Origin: Mycolicibacterium rhodesiae NBB3
GTDB lineage: Bacteria; Actinomycetota; Actinomycetes; Mycobacteriales; Mycobacteriaceae
DNA length: 64,000 bases
Assembly (NCBI RefSeq): GCF_000230895.2
Contig: NC_016604.1
Span: 3,224,001 to 3,288,000 of the forward strand
Direction of reading: 5' to 3'
Part shown: one piece after another, positions 7,858 to 17,046 of the stretch
Layout of the letters: each line of letters opens with the position of its first letter
Numbering within the stretch: position 1 is the first letter of the stretch
Position numbers and translations under genes: made by a program
Notes under the pieces: model-generated
What the model was told of the DNA's origin: nothing
Seen by the model: only the letters and a program-made list of their open reading frames with translations
Databases searched by the model: none

Positions 7858-9125
7858 ATTGCCTGCAATGCGGAGCCGAACTGCCAGCCAACGGTCGCCG
7901 CGACCAAAAATACTGCGGCAGAAGCTGTTCAAGAAAGGCGCACTACCATCGCGGAAAGGCGGGACTGCCCCCTCGCCCGCCCCGGCGGCATCCAGCCTTG
8001 GAATCCGACGACCCCGTGCTCGTGGCCGCCGCGGTATACGCCCGGGAACTCGGTGCCGCCCACGATTGGTGCGGTGAGACCACAAACCGATGCCTCGACG
8101 CCCTGGTCACCCTTCTGGTCGGTCGGCCCACCGGTAATCGCGTGCCGCTCACGGAGGTTCGAACACGGCCGCATCGGCTCGCGTCCCGTCGCAGGCTCGT
8201 CGAAATCCTCTCCCACTTCGACCTGCTGAAAGACGACACCGAACCTCCGATCCGTGCCTGGATCGAACGCGTCACCGCGGAACTTCCGCCAGGGTTCGCC
8301 GAGCCGGCCCACCACTGGCTCCTTACCCTGTTGGTCGGCGGCGCACGTGCTCGCCCACGATCGCCGAGGACGCTCTACAGCTACTTCGGCTCGGTCAGGC
8401 CCCTTCTCGCGCACTGGGCCACCTCTTACGACCATCTCAGGGAGGTCACCAGGGCCGACGTCGACGCGGCGCTGCGGCCGTTTCAGGGAAACCAGCGCCA
8501 CAATCTGATCAAGGCGCTGCGGTCGCTGTTCCGGCACGCCAAGAAGAATGGTTTGGTCTTCAGTAACCCAACAGCGGGTTTGAAGAGCCAACCAGTAGAC
8601 CAAGACCTCCTGCCCATCACAAATGACGAGGTGCGCTCGATCGAACAGCTCGCGAGCGAACCGCTTGAACGCCTCGTCGTGGCGCTGAGCGTCGAACATG
8701 CCTGCCGCACAGCCGTTATACGCAAACTGACGCTCGACGACATCGACCTGCCGAACCGGCGGATCACCCTTGCCGGACACAACCAACGGCTCGGGGAGCT
8801 CACCCACAGAGCGCTGATCACATGGCTCGACCACCGCCGGGACAGATGGCCCCACACTCCGAACCGGCACGTTCTACTCACGACGAAAACTGCATTGCGC
8901 ACAACGCCGGTGAGTCAAAAATCGGTGAAACCATCGTTGAGCGACAATGGATTCACGATCGAACGCATCCGTGCCGACCGAATCCTTCACGAAGCGCTGA
9001 CCGCAGGTCCGGACCCGCTGCATCTGTCTCTCGTCTTCGGCATCTCGCACAACACCGCACGGCGCTACACCACCGTGGCCGAACGGCTGCTCAGCGACGA
9101 ACTCGAGCAGGCGGTGGAGCCGTAG
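7854..9125 (+). CDS. Cassette A zinc-ribbon protein with degenerate tyrosine-recombinase-like C-terminus
   Basis: In this 423-residue protein, residues 3-30 form a Cys4 zinc ribbon (CLQCG … CGRSC). Residues about 160-240 resemble the SAM-like core-binding domain of tyrosine recombinases. The C-terminal part keeps counterparts of the first arginine (CRTAVIRKLTLDDID) and of the tyrosine (TARRYTTVAERLL). The box II His is replaced (RADR for HxxR) and LGH reads FGI. It may be a non-catalytic or altered partner of the recombinase. It overlaps the HTH gene by 4 bp (ATGA). A similarly built but very different protein closes cassette B. Confidence 0.7.
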   Translation: MNCLQCGAELPANGRRDQKYCGRSCSRKAHYHRGKAGLPPRPPRRHPALESDDPVLVAAAVYARELGAAHDWCGETTNRCLDALVTLLVGRPTGNRVPLTEVRTRPHRLASRRRLVEILSHFDLLKDDTEPPIRAWIERVTAELPPGFAEPAHHWLLTLLVGGARARPRSPRTLYSYFGSVRPLLAHWATSYDHLREVTRADVDAALRPFQGNQRHNLIKALRSLFRHAKKNGLVFSNPTAGLKSQPVDQDLLPITNDEVRSIEQLASEPLERLVVALSVEHACRTAVIRKLTLDDIDLPNRRITLAGHNQRLGELTHRALITWLDHRRDRWPHTPNRHVLLTTKTALRTTPVSQKSVKPSLSDNGFTIERIRADRILHEALTAGPDPLHLSLVFGISHNTARRYTTVAERLLSDELEQAVEP

Positions 9126-9412
9126 TGCCGCCCAACGCCGCTAGACTCAGGCCCCACGAACCCGCCGCAGTTATGAACCTTCGCGGCCGAAAGGCCGTGG
9201 GTTCCAGCTGAAATCGCTTCAATCCGGCTGAACTCACGAGAAACATACCGGTAACCCGCCATATTCGATCCCGTCGTATTCAAGATGTCCTGCCTGGGCT
9301 CGAAGATGCTGACCAAGGGGTGTGGTGCTGATCGCGTGGCCGGGTTGGTAGCTCGATGGTCGGTGTCATTTCATTCGTTGGGTAGTTTGCTGGCCGCGTT
9401 CTTTCGCGAGGC

Positions 9413-10093
9413 CTAGCCAGTGGCATCTCCGTCGGGCTCACCGGATTCATCTGAGTCTTCGCCCGGCACCGTGAATTCCTTGCCAGGAATTGACGATACG
9501 GCGTACAGCTCGTCAATGTTGGCTTCGTCCAACTTTGTTCGGATCAGTGTGCCTAGCCGCTCGGCCTCTGTTCTGAACAGCCCGAGGAGTACGTCGCATA
9601 CAGAAGCCAGTCGCTCGGCAACAACGACCTCCGGCCCAATCATGTGGACCAACATGTGGCCGACCCCGGCAACCTCGCGTGGTCCTGGAGGCGGAGTCAG
9701 CACGGCGACCACCACGGCACCTTCGTGGTCGGCGACACGGTGTGCAATATGCTGGTTCGCCATCCGCAGGGTGTCGTCGTGGGCGGCCAGCTGGTCGGTT
9801 GTCAGCAGCGTCGTCCAGGCATCCTTGATCTTCAGCCGACTTCCACCGGCCACGAGGTGGCCCCTGCCAGAGGTGAAGGCACGCCGATAGGCAATCGCGC
9901 CCGCGAACCATAGAGCCTTGGCGACGAGTGGCTGTTCAGACGTCGGGGTCGACGACGAATACGCGAGGTAACCCAGTGCGCACTGCCGAGCGAACTCAAC
10001 ATCGTTGGCCAGGGACTGGAGATCGGCTAATGCGCCAGGCATCGGTCCAGACAGTCCAATCTGGGGAAAGCCCTGAGGGGCAGGCGTTGACAT
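9413..10093 (-). CDS. Hypothetical protein
   Basis: This is a 226-residue protein starting at ATG 10093, preceded on the minus strand by AAGGA at about 8 bp; the longer open frame upstream lacks such a site. I recognise no family. The composition is mixed, with no signal peptide or clear membrane span, a central segment rich in small residues (PPPGPREVAGVGHMLVHMIG) and an acidic C-terminal tail (EDSDESGEPDGD). It lies alone between cassette A and truncated gene fragments. It may be accessory cargo. Confidence 0.55.
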   Translation of the reverse strand: MSTPAPQGFPQIGLSGPMPGALADLQSLANDVEFARQCALGYLAYSSSTPTSEQPLVAKALWFAGAIAYRRAFTSGRGHLVAGGSRLKIKDAWTTLLTTDQLAAHDDTLRMANQHIAHRVADHEGAVVVAVLTPPPGPREVAGVGHMLVHMIGPEVVVAERLASVCDVLLGLFRTEAERLGTLIRTKLDEANIDELYAVSSIPGKEFTVPGEDSDESGEPDGDATG

Positions 10094-10191
10094 GTTCCCA
10101 TCCTTGACCAAACGGGCGACAAATGTGATCACGCATAGGATTTGACCAGCGAAGAGCGGTGCGTGTCTGACGGCGTCGGGGTGTCTGCGGG

Positions 10192-11521
10192 CTAACGGTT
10201 CATTCGGCGGGCCGACGACCACGAGAGGCACGTCTGGGCGACAACTCGATCGCGTTCACGGCCGCCATCGAGGGCACCGGCCGCACCGCGGACCAGCCCG
10301 TCGAGATCACTGTCGATGGTGCGCACAACAGCCGCGGCGGCTACGAGCACATGCCCGCGGCGTTCGTCATCAGCGACGCCCAGCTCGACGCCGCCGGGCC
10401 GCGCCGCCTGGCCGCCGCGTGCCTCGACACGGCCGACAAGCTCGACCAGCTCAACAACAACCACTGAGCACGACGGGCCCGGTTCGGCCTCGGTCCAGAA
10501 CGGCGGTTCGTTCGGATCGATGGCCCACGGGTCACGCTCGTCGGGAAGCGCTCCCGCAGGTAGCGGCACGCTCGTCACGACATACAGGTTGAGGATGTCG
10601 GTGCGGTCCATGAAGATGATCTGACTGCGCTTCGTGGCGTCCAGCGCGTTGCCGAGCCAATTGCGTGCGGCCTTCGTGATCTCACCCCCGGCGACGATGA
10701 AAGCGTGGTCGACGAGCGCCCGCCGATTGGTTTCGGGGTCGAAAATCTCGTGCGCCAGCATCATCAGTGCCTGGTTGTAGATCTCGGCCATGTTCGCGTT
10801 GCCCGCCTTGGTGACACCGGACGCGTCGAGTTTGTCCTTCTTCGCCTGGATACCGAAATAGAGCAGATGCTGCGTCGGCAAGGTGTAGCGCATCCACACG
10901 TCCTTGCCGTACTCGAGCGCTTTGTCCTTGTGCCCCGCTGCAGTGATTCGGTGAAAACCCAACTGCCGGAATAGCGGAAGCAAGACCTCCTCGATCAACT
11001 CATCTTCGCTGCACGTGTCGAGGAACGCCTCGAGTAGTTGTCGGCGCTCCAATTCAGCCGCCTTCAGTGGGCGGTGCGGGTTGGCCTTGAGCCCGGCGAG
11101 CGGTGTCGGTCCCGATGTGGCGCAGGTAGCAGTGGCGGTCGTCGCCGTAGAACGCTTCGAACCCCTCACGGTTGAGCACCTCATTGAGCTGCCGCAGCGC
11201 GTTGAGACAGTCTGCGCCCTCGTTGTGCGTGGCCGCGGGGCTCATCAGCTGGTCGATGAGACGGCAGAAGACATCGGGCGGGTGAGCGGGGCCTTCGTGC
11301 GGCTCGGCCAGCATTTCGTCGATCACGTCGGCGATCCACCTGTGGCGCGTCGAACCGTCGTGGACGTAGTTGGTGTCCATGTCCTGAAAGAACTCGGTGA
11401 TATAGCTGCTGGACAGGTACTCGAAGTACTTCGGCTCTTGCCCCGGCCCTGGATCTACCGGGCCGACGTTGCCGCAGACCAGGTCGGCGAGCGCTTCGGA
11501 GTTTCGACGACGAAATTTCAT
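10192..11521 (-). pseudogene. Restriction-endonuclease-like / phage-defence protein, frameshifted and 3'-truncated
   Basis: The gene starts at ATG 11521 (MKFRRRNSEALADLVCGN). It reads about 135 codons, then shifts frame near 11090-11115 and resumes as GLKANPHRP … EELIEEVLLP-type sequence. The second part contains LLPLFRQLGFHRI, HKDKALEYGKDVWMR and FGIQAKKDKLDASG. This is an E/D…D…QxKK arrangement like the PD-(D/E)xK fold of Mrr-type and abortive-infection nucleases. Sensible homology ends near 10480; the frame then runs on antisense to the 10231-10467 fragment. It is non-functional as it stands unless the frameshift is an error. Confidence 0.6.
10231..10467 (+). pseudogene. 3' fragment of an unidentified plus-strand gene
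   Basis: A plus-strand frame ending in TGA at 10465-10467 reads as well-formed protein (IAFTAAIEGTGRTADQPV … LDTADKLDQLNNNH) with strong codon-position bias but has no start; it fades out near 10231. It overlaps the 3' readthrough of the minus-strand pseudogene next to it. I take it as the truncated end of a gene cut by a rearrangement. The family is not recognised. Confidence 0.5.
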
Positions 11522-11578
11522 CACGACCATTGTCCTGTGCATCGCGGGACAAGAGCCATCAGGCGCGCGTGGCCAGGG

Positions 11579-12013
11579 CTACCGTTCGACCGTGCCGGGC
11601 GCGAACTCCATCACGGCCGTGCCACTGCTGCGCACCGAGAACCACCACGGGCCCTCTGGCGCCTTTTCGTGTTGGTTCTCGATGGCGGGCCACCTCGCGG
11701 TGAGCCGCGTCAACTGTGCCCACGCAGACTGCCCGCCGACCTTGCCGTGCAGGTGCACGACTTTGAGCTTGTGAGCGATCGCCAGCTCGGCCTCGACTGG
11801 TCGCGTCCGCAGGTGTCTGTCGTTGGTGATGACGATCCACCCGCGACGGCCGACGATCGGTATCCAGTCGGTGTCGAGGATTCCCAGCGGCAGGATGTCG
11901 TCGATAGGCGCACGCCCGAATCGAGCGGTGTCTTTGGGCACCGCAACGAGCCCCGCGCCGAGGCGAAGCAGGTTTTCATCGACAACGTAGGTGACGTTGT
12001 CGACTTCCAGCAT
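11579..12013 (-). CDS. PIN-like toxin of a toxin-antitoxin pair
   Basis: This 144-residue protein has a PIN-like fold pattern: VVDENLLRLGAGL with the first acid pair, then LGILDTDWIPIVGRRGWIVITNDRHLR with the second acids. The C-terminus (GPWWFSVRSSG) is typical of the mycobacterial DUF5615/PIN relatives. PIN domains are Mg-dependent RNases. It starts 10 bp after the stop of the DUF433 gene, the usual antitoxin-toxin order. The RNA target cannot be told from sequence. Confidence 0.75.
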   Translation of the reverse strand: MLEVDNVTYVVDENLLRLGAGLVAVPKDTARFGRAPIDDILPLGILDTDWIPIVGRRGWIVITNDRHLRTRPVEAELAIAHKLKVVHLHGKVGGQSAWAQLTRLTARWPAIENQHEKAPEGPWWFSVRSSGTAVMEFAPGTVER

Positions 12014-12022
12014 CGCCGAGCC

Positions 12023-12727
12023 TTACGCCGCCACCAGCCGGGCCAGTTTGTACTTCTTGGTGTAGTCGATCGCGTCCTGGATCTGCTGCAGGCTTAACCC
12101 GTAGTCGGCGGCCAGGTCTTCGCGTTCCTCGCCGCTGTCGACCATTTGGGCGATCGTCACCGGCGACACGCGACGACCAACGAACGTTGGTTGCCCGCTG
12201 TATCGGCTTGGGTTGATGACGATTTCGGGAAACGCTTTGTCGGCGGGAAGCTCGACGATCACGGCTTCCCCGGCCTCATCGCGACCGGGTGTCGCGATGT
12301 TGGCAAGCCATCGGGCGTCGCCGAGCAGCGCCTGGCCCGTGCGGATCGTCACTTCGGCGTCTTTTAGGCCGATTTCCTCGCCGCTCATTGTCAGATCACG
12401 CTCGTGTGTCGACAGAAACGGCCGCAGGTGTGCCAGCGGGTACCGGACGTTGAATAGCGCGCGGAGCCGCTCTATCGCCGCGCGCTGTCGGACTATAGGC
12501 ACTTTCCGGCGGTCGCGATATTCGGCGAGCATGCGAGTTTCGACGAACTCGCCCCACGTGACCCATGGCGTCTCTCGCGGTGCGACGCGCAGGATCGGCG
12601 GATGGTCCACGCCGCCGCGTTCGTAGCCGTTGATCCACCGCTTCGCGGTGCCCGCCGGTAGCCCAATCAGCTTGTCGACCTCGGCATACAAGTAGACCTC
12701 ACGGTCGAGCATCGAGGTGACTGACAT
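12023..12727 (-). CDS. DUF433-containing antitoxin with N-terminal DNA-binding region
   Basis: The chosen start is ATG 12727; ATG 12739 and 12712 are also in frame and no clear ribosome site decides. The C-terminal 75 residues are a DUF433 domain: [18 protein letters not shown], then [23 protein letters not shown], a helix-turn-helix-like fold. The N-terminal half begins with a MerR-like segment ([20 protein letters not shown]). It lies directly upstream of the PIN gene and presumably neutralises it and autoregulates the pair. At about 235 residues it is much longer than minimal VapB-type antitoxins. Confidence 0.72.
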   Translation of the reverse strand: MSVTSMLDREVYLYAEVDKLIGLPAGTAKRWINGYERGGVDHPPILRVAPRETPWVTWGEFVETRMLAEYRDRRKVPIVRQRAAIERLRALFNVRYPLAHLRPFLSTHERDLTMSGEEIGLKDAEVTIRTGQALLGDARWLANIATPGRDEAGEAVIVELPADKAFPEIVINPSRYSGQPTFVGRRVSPVTIAQMVDSGEEREDLAADYGLSLQQIQDAIDYTKKYKLARLVAA

Positions 12728-13032
12728 GGCCGCAAGCATGACACAACGCTATCGGCGGTTGCCGACAGTTCCGCTATCTGTCGAGGTTGTTGCTATTTCG
12801 TTGCCGGGCAAGGCCGTCACCGTATGCCGTTTCACTGCCGCTCCTGCTTCTGCAACGGCCAGCCAGCTCGTCAACGGTCCCGCCGCTCGCTGGGGTCGTT
12901 ACGTTACGCTCAATAGGCTTCCTTGTTAGGTGGCTCGCCGATCGACTGAGCCCGCTCGTGTCGAGCTTCGGCCGTATTCGACTCGGCCGTATTCGTCGTG
13001 CAATCGGTGCCGTCATGATGATGTCGCGACCG

Positions 13033-14523
13033 CTAGGTGACGTAGCGCGACCATGGTTGGGCCGCCAGTTGTGCATGTCTTTGGGTGCAGTTGTGGCTGT
13101 AGCCCAGTAGGTTTGCCACGACGGGAGGAGGTATCTCGGCGACGAGGTTCTGCAGCGCGGAATTCCGTGCTCCGAGCAGATTAATACCCAGGGTGCGCAG
13201 CGCCACCATCATGGTGTGTGGATCGAGGTGCTTGCCGGCACGGTGGCCGGGGAATAGCCATGGGCTGGTGACCATGCCTCCGGCGGTTCGAAGGTTGGGC
13301 CGGTTGTGCAGGTGGCGTTTGAGCGTGTCGGCGAACGGTTCAGGCACTGGGACGGGTTCGGCCCCAAGCGATATGCTCGTCTCATCTGGGGCCTCAATGA
13401 TCGCGACTGTGGGCAGGGCGACGATTTTCATCAGTGGTTGGGCGTAGAGCAGTAGCAGTGTGCCGGCGACGCGGTAGGGCAGTGATTCCATGTCGCCAGT
13501 GAGGAGTTCTTTGATCCATGCCAGCCGCTGGTCTTGGGTGAGCAGACGGGTGCTCTTGGCCTGTGGGGCGTCGAGATGCAGCGCGGTGTTGATCTTGCTC
13601 CTGTTGGTCGATACGACGAACGTGCGGATCTTGGTACGGGTTGTAGGTCCGGTGGCTAACCATTCGTCGATGTCTCGCTGTTGGCAGGTGGCCGCGGTGC
13701 GGTGATGGGTTTCATGCAGCCAGGTGAGGAACTTTATTGTTTCGTTGATTTCTTGTTTGGCTGAATGTGTTGGGCCATGGGAGGTTTGCCCGGGCTTTGA
13801 GTTTCGGCGTAGCCGGTGCAGATGATGCCAGGTGGCGAATTGTTCGACCGGTGCTCGAACTGCGGGCTCGCAGATCGTGTCGAGTTTGGAGGCCAGCCAT
13901 AATTGGAAACGCGCAAGGCGTTCATCGCGTTGGGGGAGGAGACCGTTGTGCTCGAGGAGACTGCGCAGATGTGAGACCTCTCTGCCTTGGCCGGCCGCGT
14001 CGAGGCCGTGGTGGCTGAGCGCGATGTCCCCGCCGGCCAGGCCGGTCAGCAGGGCCCGAACGGTGGGGGAGCGTTTCCAGGTGAGGATGCTTTCGGGTCG
14101 GTCTACCCCGCACAGGACGTCGGCGATCGCGCCCATCGCCGACGGGTCCGCGGCGCCGTCGACTATCAGCGAGTTCAGGTCCTCGCGCAGAGCGCAGCGG
14201 GCGCATTGTCCGCGCCGGTAGATCTGGCCTTCGATGTCACAGGTTGTGCATCGGTAATTCTTGGGGATGCCGGCGCAGGCCAGGCAGATTGGCCGGGGAT
14301 CTGTGCGATTGGTGCGGGCGGGCAGTAGGCCGTCGTGTCCGCAGATCGGGCAGATGCCTCTGGTGCGCATCGCGGTGTAGAAGCAGCTGTTGCAGAGCTG
14401 CTCGTCTGGCCAGGACGGGGTGCGGTCTTGGGTGGACATCCGGGCGCATCGGGTGCAGGGCAGTGTTCCTTCGGCGTAGGGTCGTCCGCGTGTTCGGGAT
14501 GGCCGGTTGGAGTTAATCGTCAT
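13033..14523 (-). CDS. Cassette B multi-zinc-ribbon protein with recombinase-like C-terminus
   Basis: This is a protein of about 496 residues; ATG 14523 is preferred over the adjacent GTG 14526. The first 110 residues carry about five CxxC pairs (CTRC, CNSC, CPICG, CLAC, CTTC, CARC), i.e. several zinc ribbons. Residues about 200-490 resemble a tyrosine-recombinase core and catalytic domain, but the catalytic set is eroded: YAQPLMKI where the first Arg is expected, ARNSALQNL at box II and LLGY in place of LGH, with no clear nucleophile. It overlaps the HTH gene by 11 bp and is the last gene of cassette B, the counterpart of 7854-9125. Confidence 0.72.
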   Translation of the reverse strand: MTINSNRPSRTRGRPYAEGTLPCTRCARMSTQDRTPSWPDEQLCNSCFYTAMRTRGICPICGHDGLLPARTNRTDPRPICLACAGIPKNYRCTTCDIEGQIYRRGQCARCALREDLNSLIVDGAADPSAMGAIADVLCGVDRPESILTWKRSPTVRALLTGLAGGDIALSHHGLDAAGQGREVSHLRSLLEHNGLLPQRDERLARFQLWLASKLDTICEPAVRAPVEQFATWHHLHRLRRNSKPGQTSHGPTHSAKQEINETIKFLTWLHETHHRTAATCQQRDIDEWLATGPTTRTKIRTFVVSTNRSKINTALHLDAPQAKSTRLLTQDQRLAWIKELLTGDMESLPYRVAGTLLLLYAQPLMKIVALPTVAIIEAPDETSISLGAEPVPVPEPFADTLKRHLHNRPNLRTAGGMVTSPWLFPGHRAGKHLDPHTMMVALRTLGINLLGARNSALQNLVAEIPPPVVANLLGYSHNCTQRHAQLAAQPWSRYVT

Positions 14524-14863
14524 CACTCAGCACGCGGGCGCGTCGCGGCCGCACGGATTTGTTGAGCTGGACGACGTTGGGCGCGGGCGATGTCGCCGCG
14601 GCGGACGAGGCTCGCTTGCGCCGGACGTCGCTTGCGGTCACGGTGATCAGGTCCTCGACTCCGCAGCCGAAGATGTCGCAGAGGGCAGCCATCATTTGTA
14701 GCGAAACTCGTTCGGGGCGTTGATGAACCACCCGGTAGACCTGTGGGCGCGACAGCTGGATGCCGCGCTCGGCGAGGCGCGGGATGAGGTCGGTGCTGTT
14801 GTGCATGCCGGCCGCGGCCATCAGCTCGGCCACCCGCCAGGTGTAGTCGACTTGACGTTTCAC
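14513..14863 (-). CDS. Cassette B Xre/Cro-like HTH protein
   Basis: This 116-residue protein starts at GTG 14863, inside the recombinase stop (GTGA). Residues about 8-75 form a Cro/C1-type HTH: RVAELMAAAGM, LAERGIQLSRPQVYRVVHQ and MMAALCDIFGCGVEDLI. The C-terminal 40 residues are basic and disordered. It has the same length, position and 4-bp coupling as the cassette A HTH gene, though the two sequences differ greatly. It is probably a cassette regulator or accessory recombination factor. Confidence 0.8.
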   Translation of the reverse strand: MKRQVDYTWRVAELMAAAGMHNSTDLIPRLAERGIQLSRPQVYRVVHQRPERVSLQMMAALCDIFGCGVEDLITVTASDVRRKRASSAAATSPAPNVVQLNKSVRPRRARVLSDDD

Positions 14864-15968
14864 GAGCTCTCCTCACCGTCGAAGGACAACGCCTCGTTGA
14901 TGGTGGCATCGAGTGCCCGACGCAAGGTGCGGGTGCGAAAGTCGCTGGACACGCAGGTGTAGAGCGAGGTGGTGCTGGCATGTTCGTGACCCAGCTGGTC
15001 TTGGACGAATTTCGCGTCCCAGCCATCTTCGATGAGGTGGGTGGCATAGGAGCGCCGCAACGAGTGCAGATCCAGTCCGCCGGGCAGCTGCAGGTCATCG
15101 TCGCAGTAGCGTCGGAACCGACGGAGCAAGGTTCGTTCGGCAACCAACGCGCCCTTTTCGCTGGGGAACAGGTCGATGCCGTCGTCCATGTAGGGCCGGC
15201 CGTGGGTGAGCCAGTCGCCGATCACCTCGGGCGTCCAATCGAAGACCGTCAGCACGCTGCGTCGTTTGGGTGGAGATCCCTTCTTGGCCTTGCCGTACCG
15301 GATGTGAACGACGCCGTAGCGGCCGAACTCCCGGGCGCGGGGATTGCGGGAGAAGTCGACGGTCTGCAGGTGCCGTATTTCGTTGCACCGCAGCCCGTAA
15401 GAGTAGGCGATCTTGAACATCACCGCGTCGCGGTAGGCCGGCAACCAGCCCTTGCGGCCTGACGCCGCGATCAGCGCGACCTGGTCGTCGGCGTGGTCGA
15501 AAAGTCCTGCAACTCGGCCTTGGTGAAAGCGCGTTTCTCAGGGGCCTGTTCGTTGTCCTGCACGTGCGCAGCGGTGTTCCACTCGAAGAACACTTGCGCC
15601 GGATGAGTTCCGAACCGCTGCTCGCACACCCGATCCCAGCCGTAATCGGGATGGCTGACATAGGAGCAGAACAATTTCAAAGCGTTCTGATAGCCGCGGA
15701 TGGTGGATTGTTTGCGCCGGTGGATCGCGCGGAGATCACTGAAGAACTCCTCAGCCATTGCCGGTGTCCAGGTCCACGGGAACTCGTTGGTCACATCCAC
15801 GAACCGCTGCACGATCCGGATCCGCCCCGCGATCGTCTCGTGGTCGAGGTTGCGGCACAGTTGCTGGTTGCGCCACCCCTCAAGCATCTCCTCGACGGTC
15901 TGCGCCTCGGGATGCAGCAGGGGAACTGAGCACACGACGTACACGCGACCGCTTCTATCGACCGGCAC
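14860..15968 (-). pseudogene. Cassette B tyrosine recombinase, split by a 1-base frameshift
   Basis: Codons 15968-15500 encode the N-terminal core-binding domain up to AFTKAELQDF. The remainder, in another frame down to 14860, holds the catalytic domain: Arg in YGLRCNEI, Lys in YGKAKKGSPP, LHSLRRSYATH (HxxR replaced by SLRR context), LGHEHASTT and Tyr in SLYTCVSSDF. Restoring one base in the A-run at 15500-15503 (plus strand) rejoins the two halves through a DHADDQVAL linker. The start is uncertain. The gene is inactive as assembled, unless the homopolymer is miscalled. Confidence 0.85.
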
Positions 15969-16001
15969 CGCACCCTCCCAACGGTCTCATCGGATGATAC
16001 A

Positions 16002-16583
16002 TTGAATCATGTAATGCATCAATGCCAGATCGATGCACGTAGGAGTCTCGGCGATGAGTGTGCAAATTCCTCCCGCGAACGTGGTCCCACGACCGGTGAA
16101 CTGGCGGCGTTGAGGTGGACCGATATCGATCTCGATCTGCGCCGCCTGAGAATATCTCGCGCGTACTCAGAAGAAGCGCCTCGAGGCGAGATGTCTCCGG
16201 TGAAAGATCACCAGGCGCGCACCGTTCCGATACCGGAAACTGTCGTTGACGAACTGACCGATCTACAGGCCCAGTCGGCGCCTTCCGAACTCGTTTTCCC
16301 CTCCGCGAACTGCACGCCGCTGCGAAACCGCAATTTTCGACGAGACAGCTTCGATGCGGCTACCGCTGCAGTTGGCCTGACGATCACCCCGCACAACCTC
16401 CGTGACACCGCAGCGTCGCTTGCCATACAAGCGGGGGCCTCGGTCGTTGCGGTTGCGCGCTTACTCGGCCATGAGTCGGCTGCCACGACGCTCAATCATT
16501 ACGCAGGACTGTTCCCCACCGATCTTGACGACGTAGCGGTACGCCTCGATGCTGCCGCGAGAAAGGCCATCGGGGACCAGTGA
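16002..16583 (+). pseudogene. 3' fragment of a phage-type integrase
   Basis: The frame encodes only the catalytic part of a tyrosine integrase: GELAALRWTDID, HNLRDTAASLA, LLGHESAATT and NHYAGLF with the nucleophile. The core-binding domain and the segment with the first catalytic Arg are missing, and the first 30 residues do not belong to the family. It ends 105 bp from the 3' end of a tRNA-Arg gene and points toward it. A typical actinobacterial element integrated at that tRNA would leave such a relic. Confidence 0.75.
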
Positions 16584-16687
16584 ACGCCACTTTGTGTCAT
16601 TGGCTCACCGACCAGGCACCGACCACGAGTCGGACGGGCCCGTGGATCGGAATCACCTAAAGTGTCGCTGACCTGCAAGAATGCGAG

Positions 16688-16760
16688 TGCCCCCGGCAGG
16701 ATTCGAACCTGCGACACCGGCTTTAGGAGAGCCGTGCTCTATCCCCTGAGCTACGGGGGC
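16688..16760 (-). tRNA. tRNA-Arg (anticodon CCT)
   Basis: The minus strand folds as a 73-nt tRNA. The acceptor arm is GCCCCCG/CGGGGGC, the D arm begins TAGCTCAG, the anticodon loop is CTCCTAA, the T loop is GGTTCGAATCC and the discriminator is A. No CCA is encoded. Its 3' end faces the accessory region and an integrase fragment, so it is a plausible former attB. Confidence 0.95.
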
Positions 16761-17046
16761 CGGGACGTCTTCGACTCGTCCGCGTCTTCGACGGTGTTCT
16801 CGGCGTCCTGGGGCCGTTTCGGGACGATTTTGCTGGTCGTCGGGAGCGGGCGGTGTGAGTGTAGCGGGCCGTGCGGTAGTGGCGCGACGCTCGGGGCTGC
16901 GGGTCGCTGTCGTTGCCGGGTGCGCAGGTTTGCGCGCCGTCCATGTCCCAAGTCATCAGGCGAAGGGCCTTTGTGCTCTGCTCACAGCTGGTCGCAGACC
17001 GCGACAGTGGAACGACAACGATCCTTCAAGTAGTGACGGAACCTCA

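Noticed and set aside
9178..9210. CGGCC-GAAA-GGCCG hairpin after cassette A
   Set aside because: A short GC stem without a T-tract; it could be a structure or a chance feature in GC-rich DNA, and nothing links it to the cassette end.
11015..12097. 360-codon open frame on the plus strand
   Set aside because: It lies antisense to the restriction-like pseudogene and the PIN toxin, which have recognisable motifs and context.
16841..17000. Possible DosR box before the nitroreductase gene at 17047
   Set aside because: The best candidate (GGGCCTTTGTGCTC near 16967) keeps only one half-site and was not counted with the better boxes.
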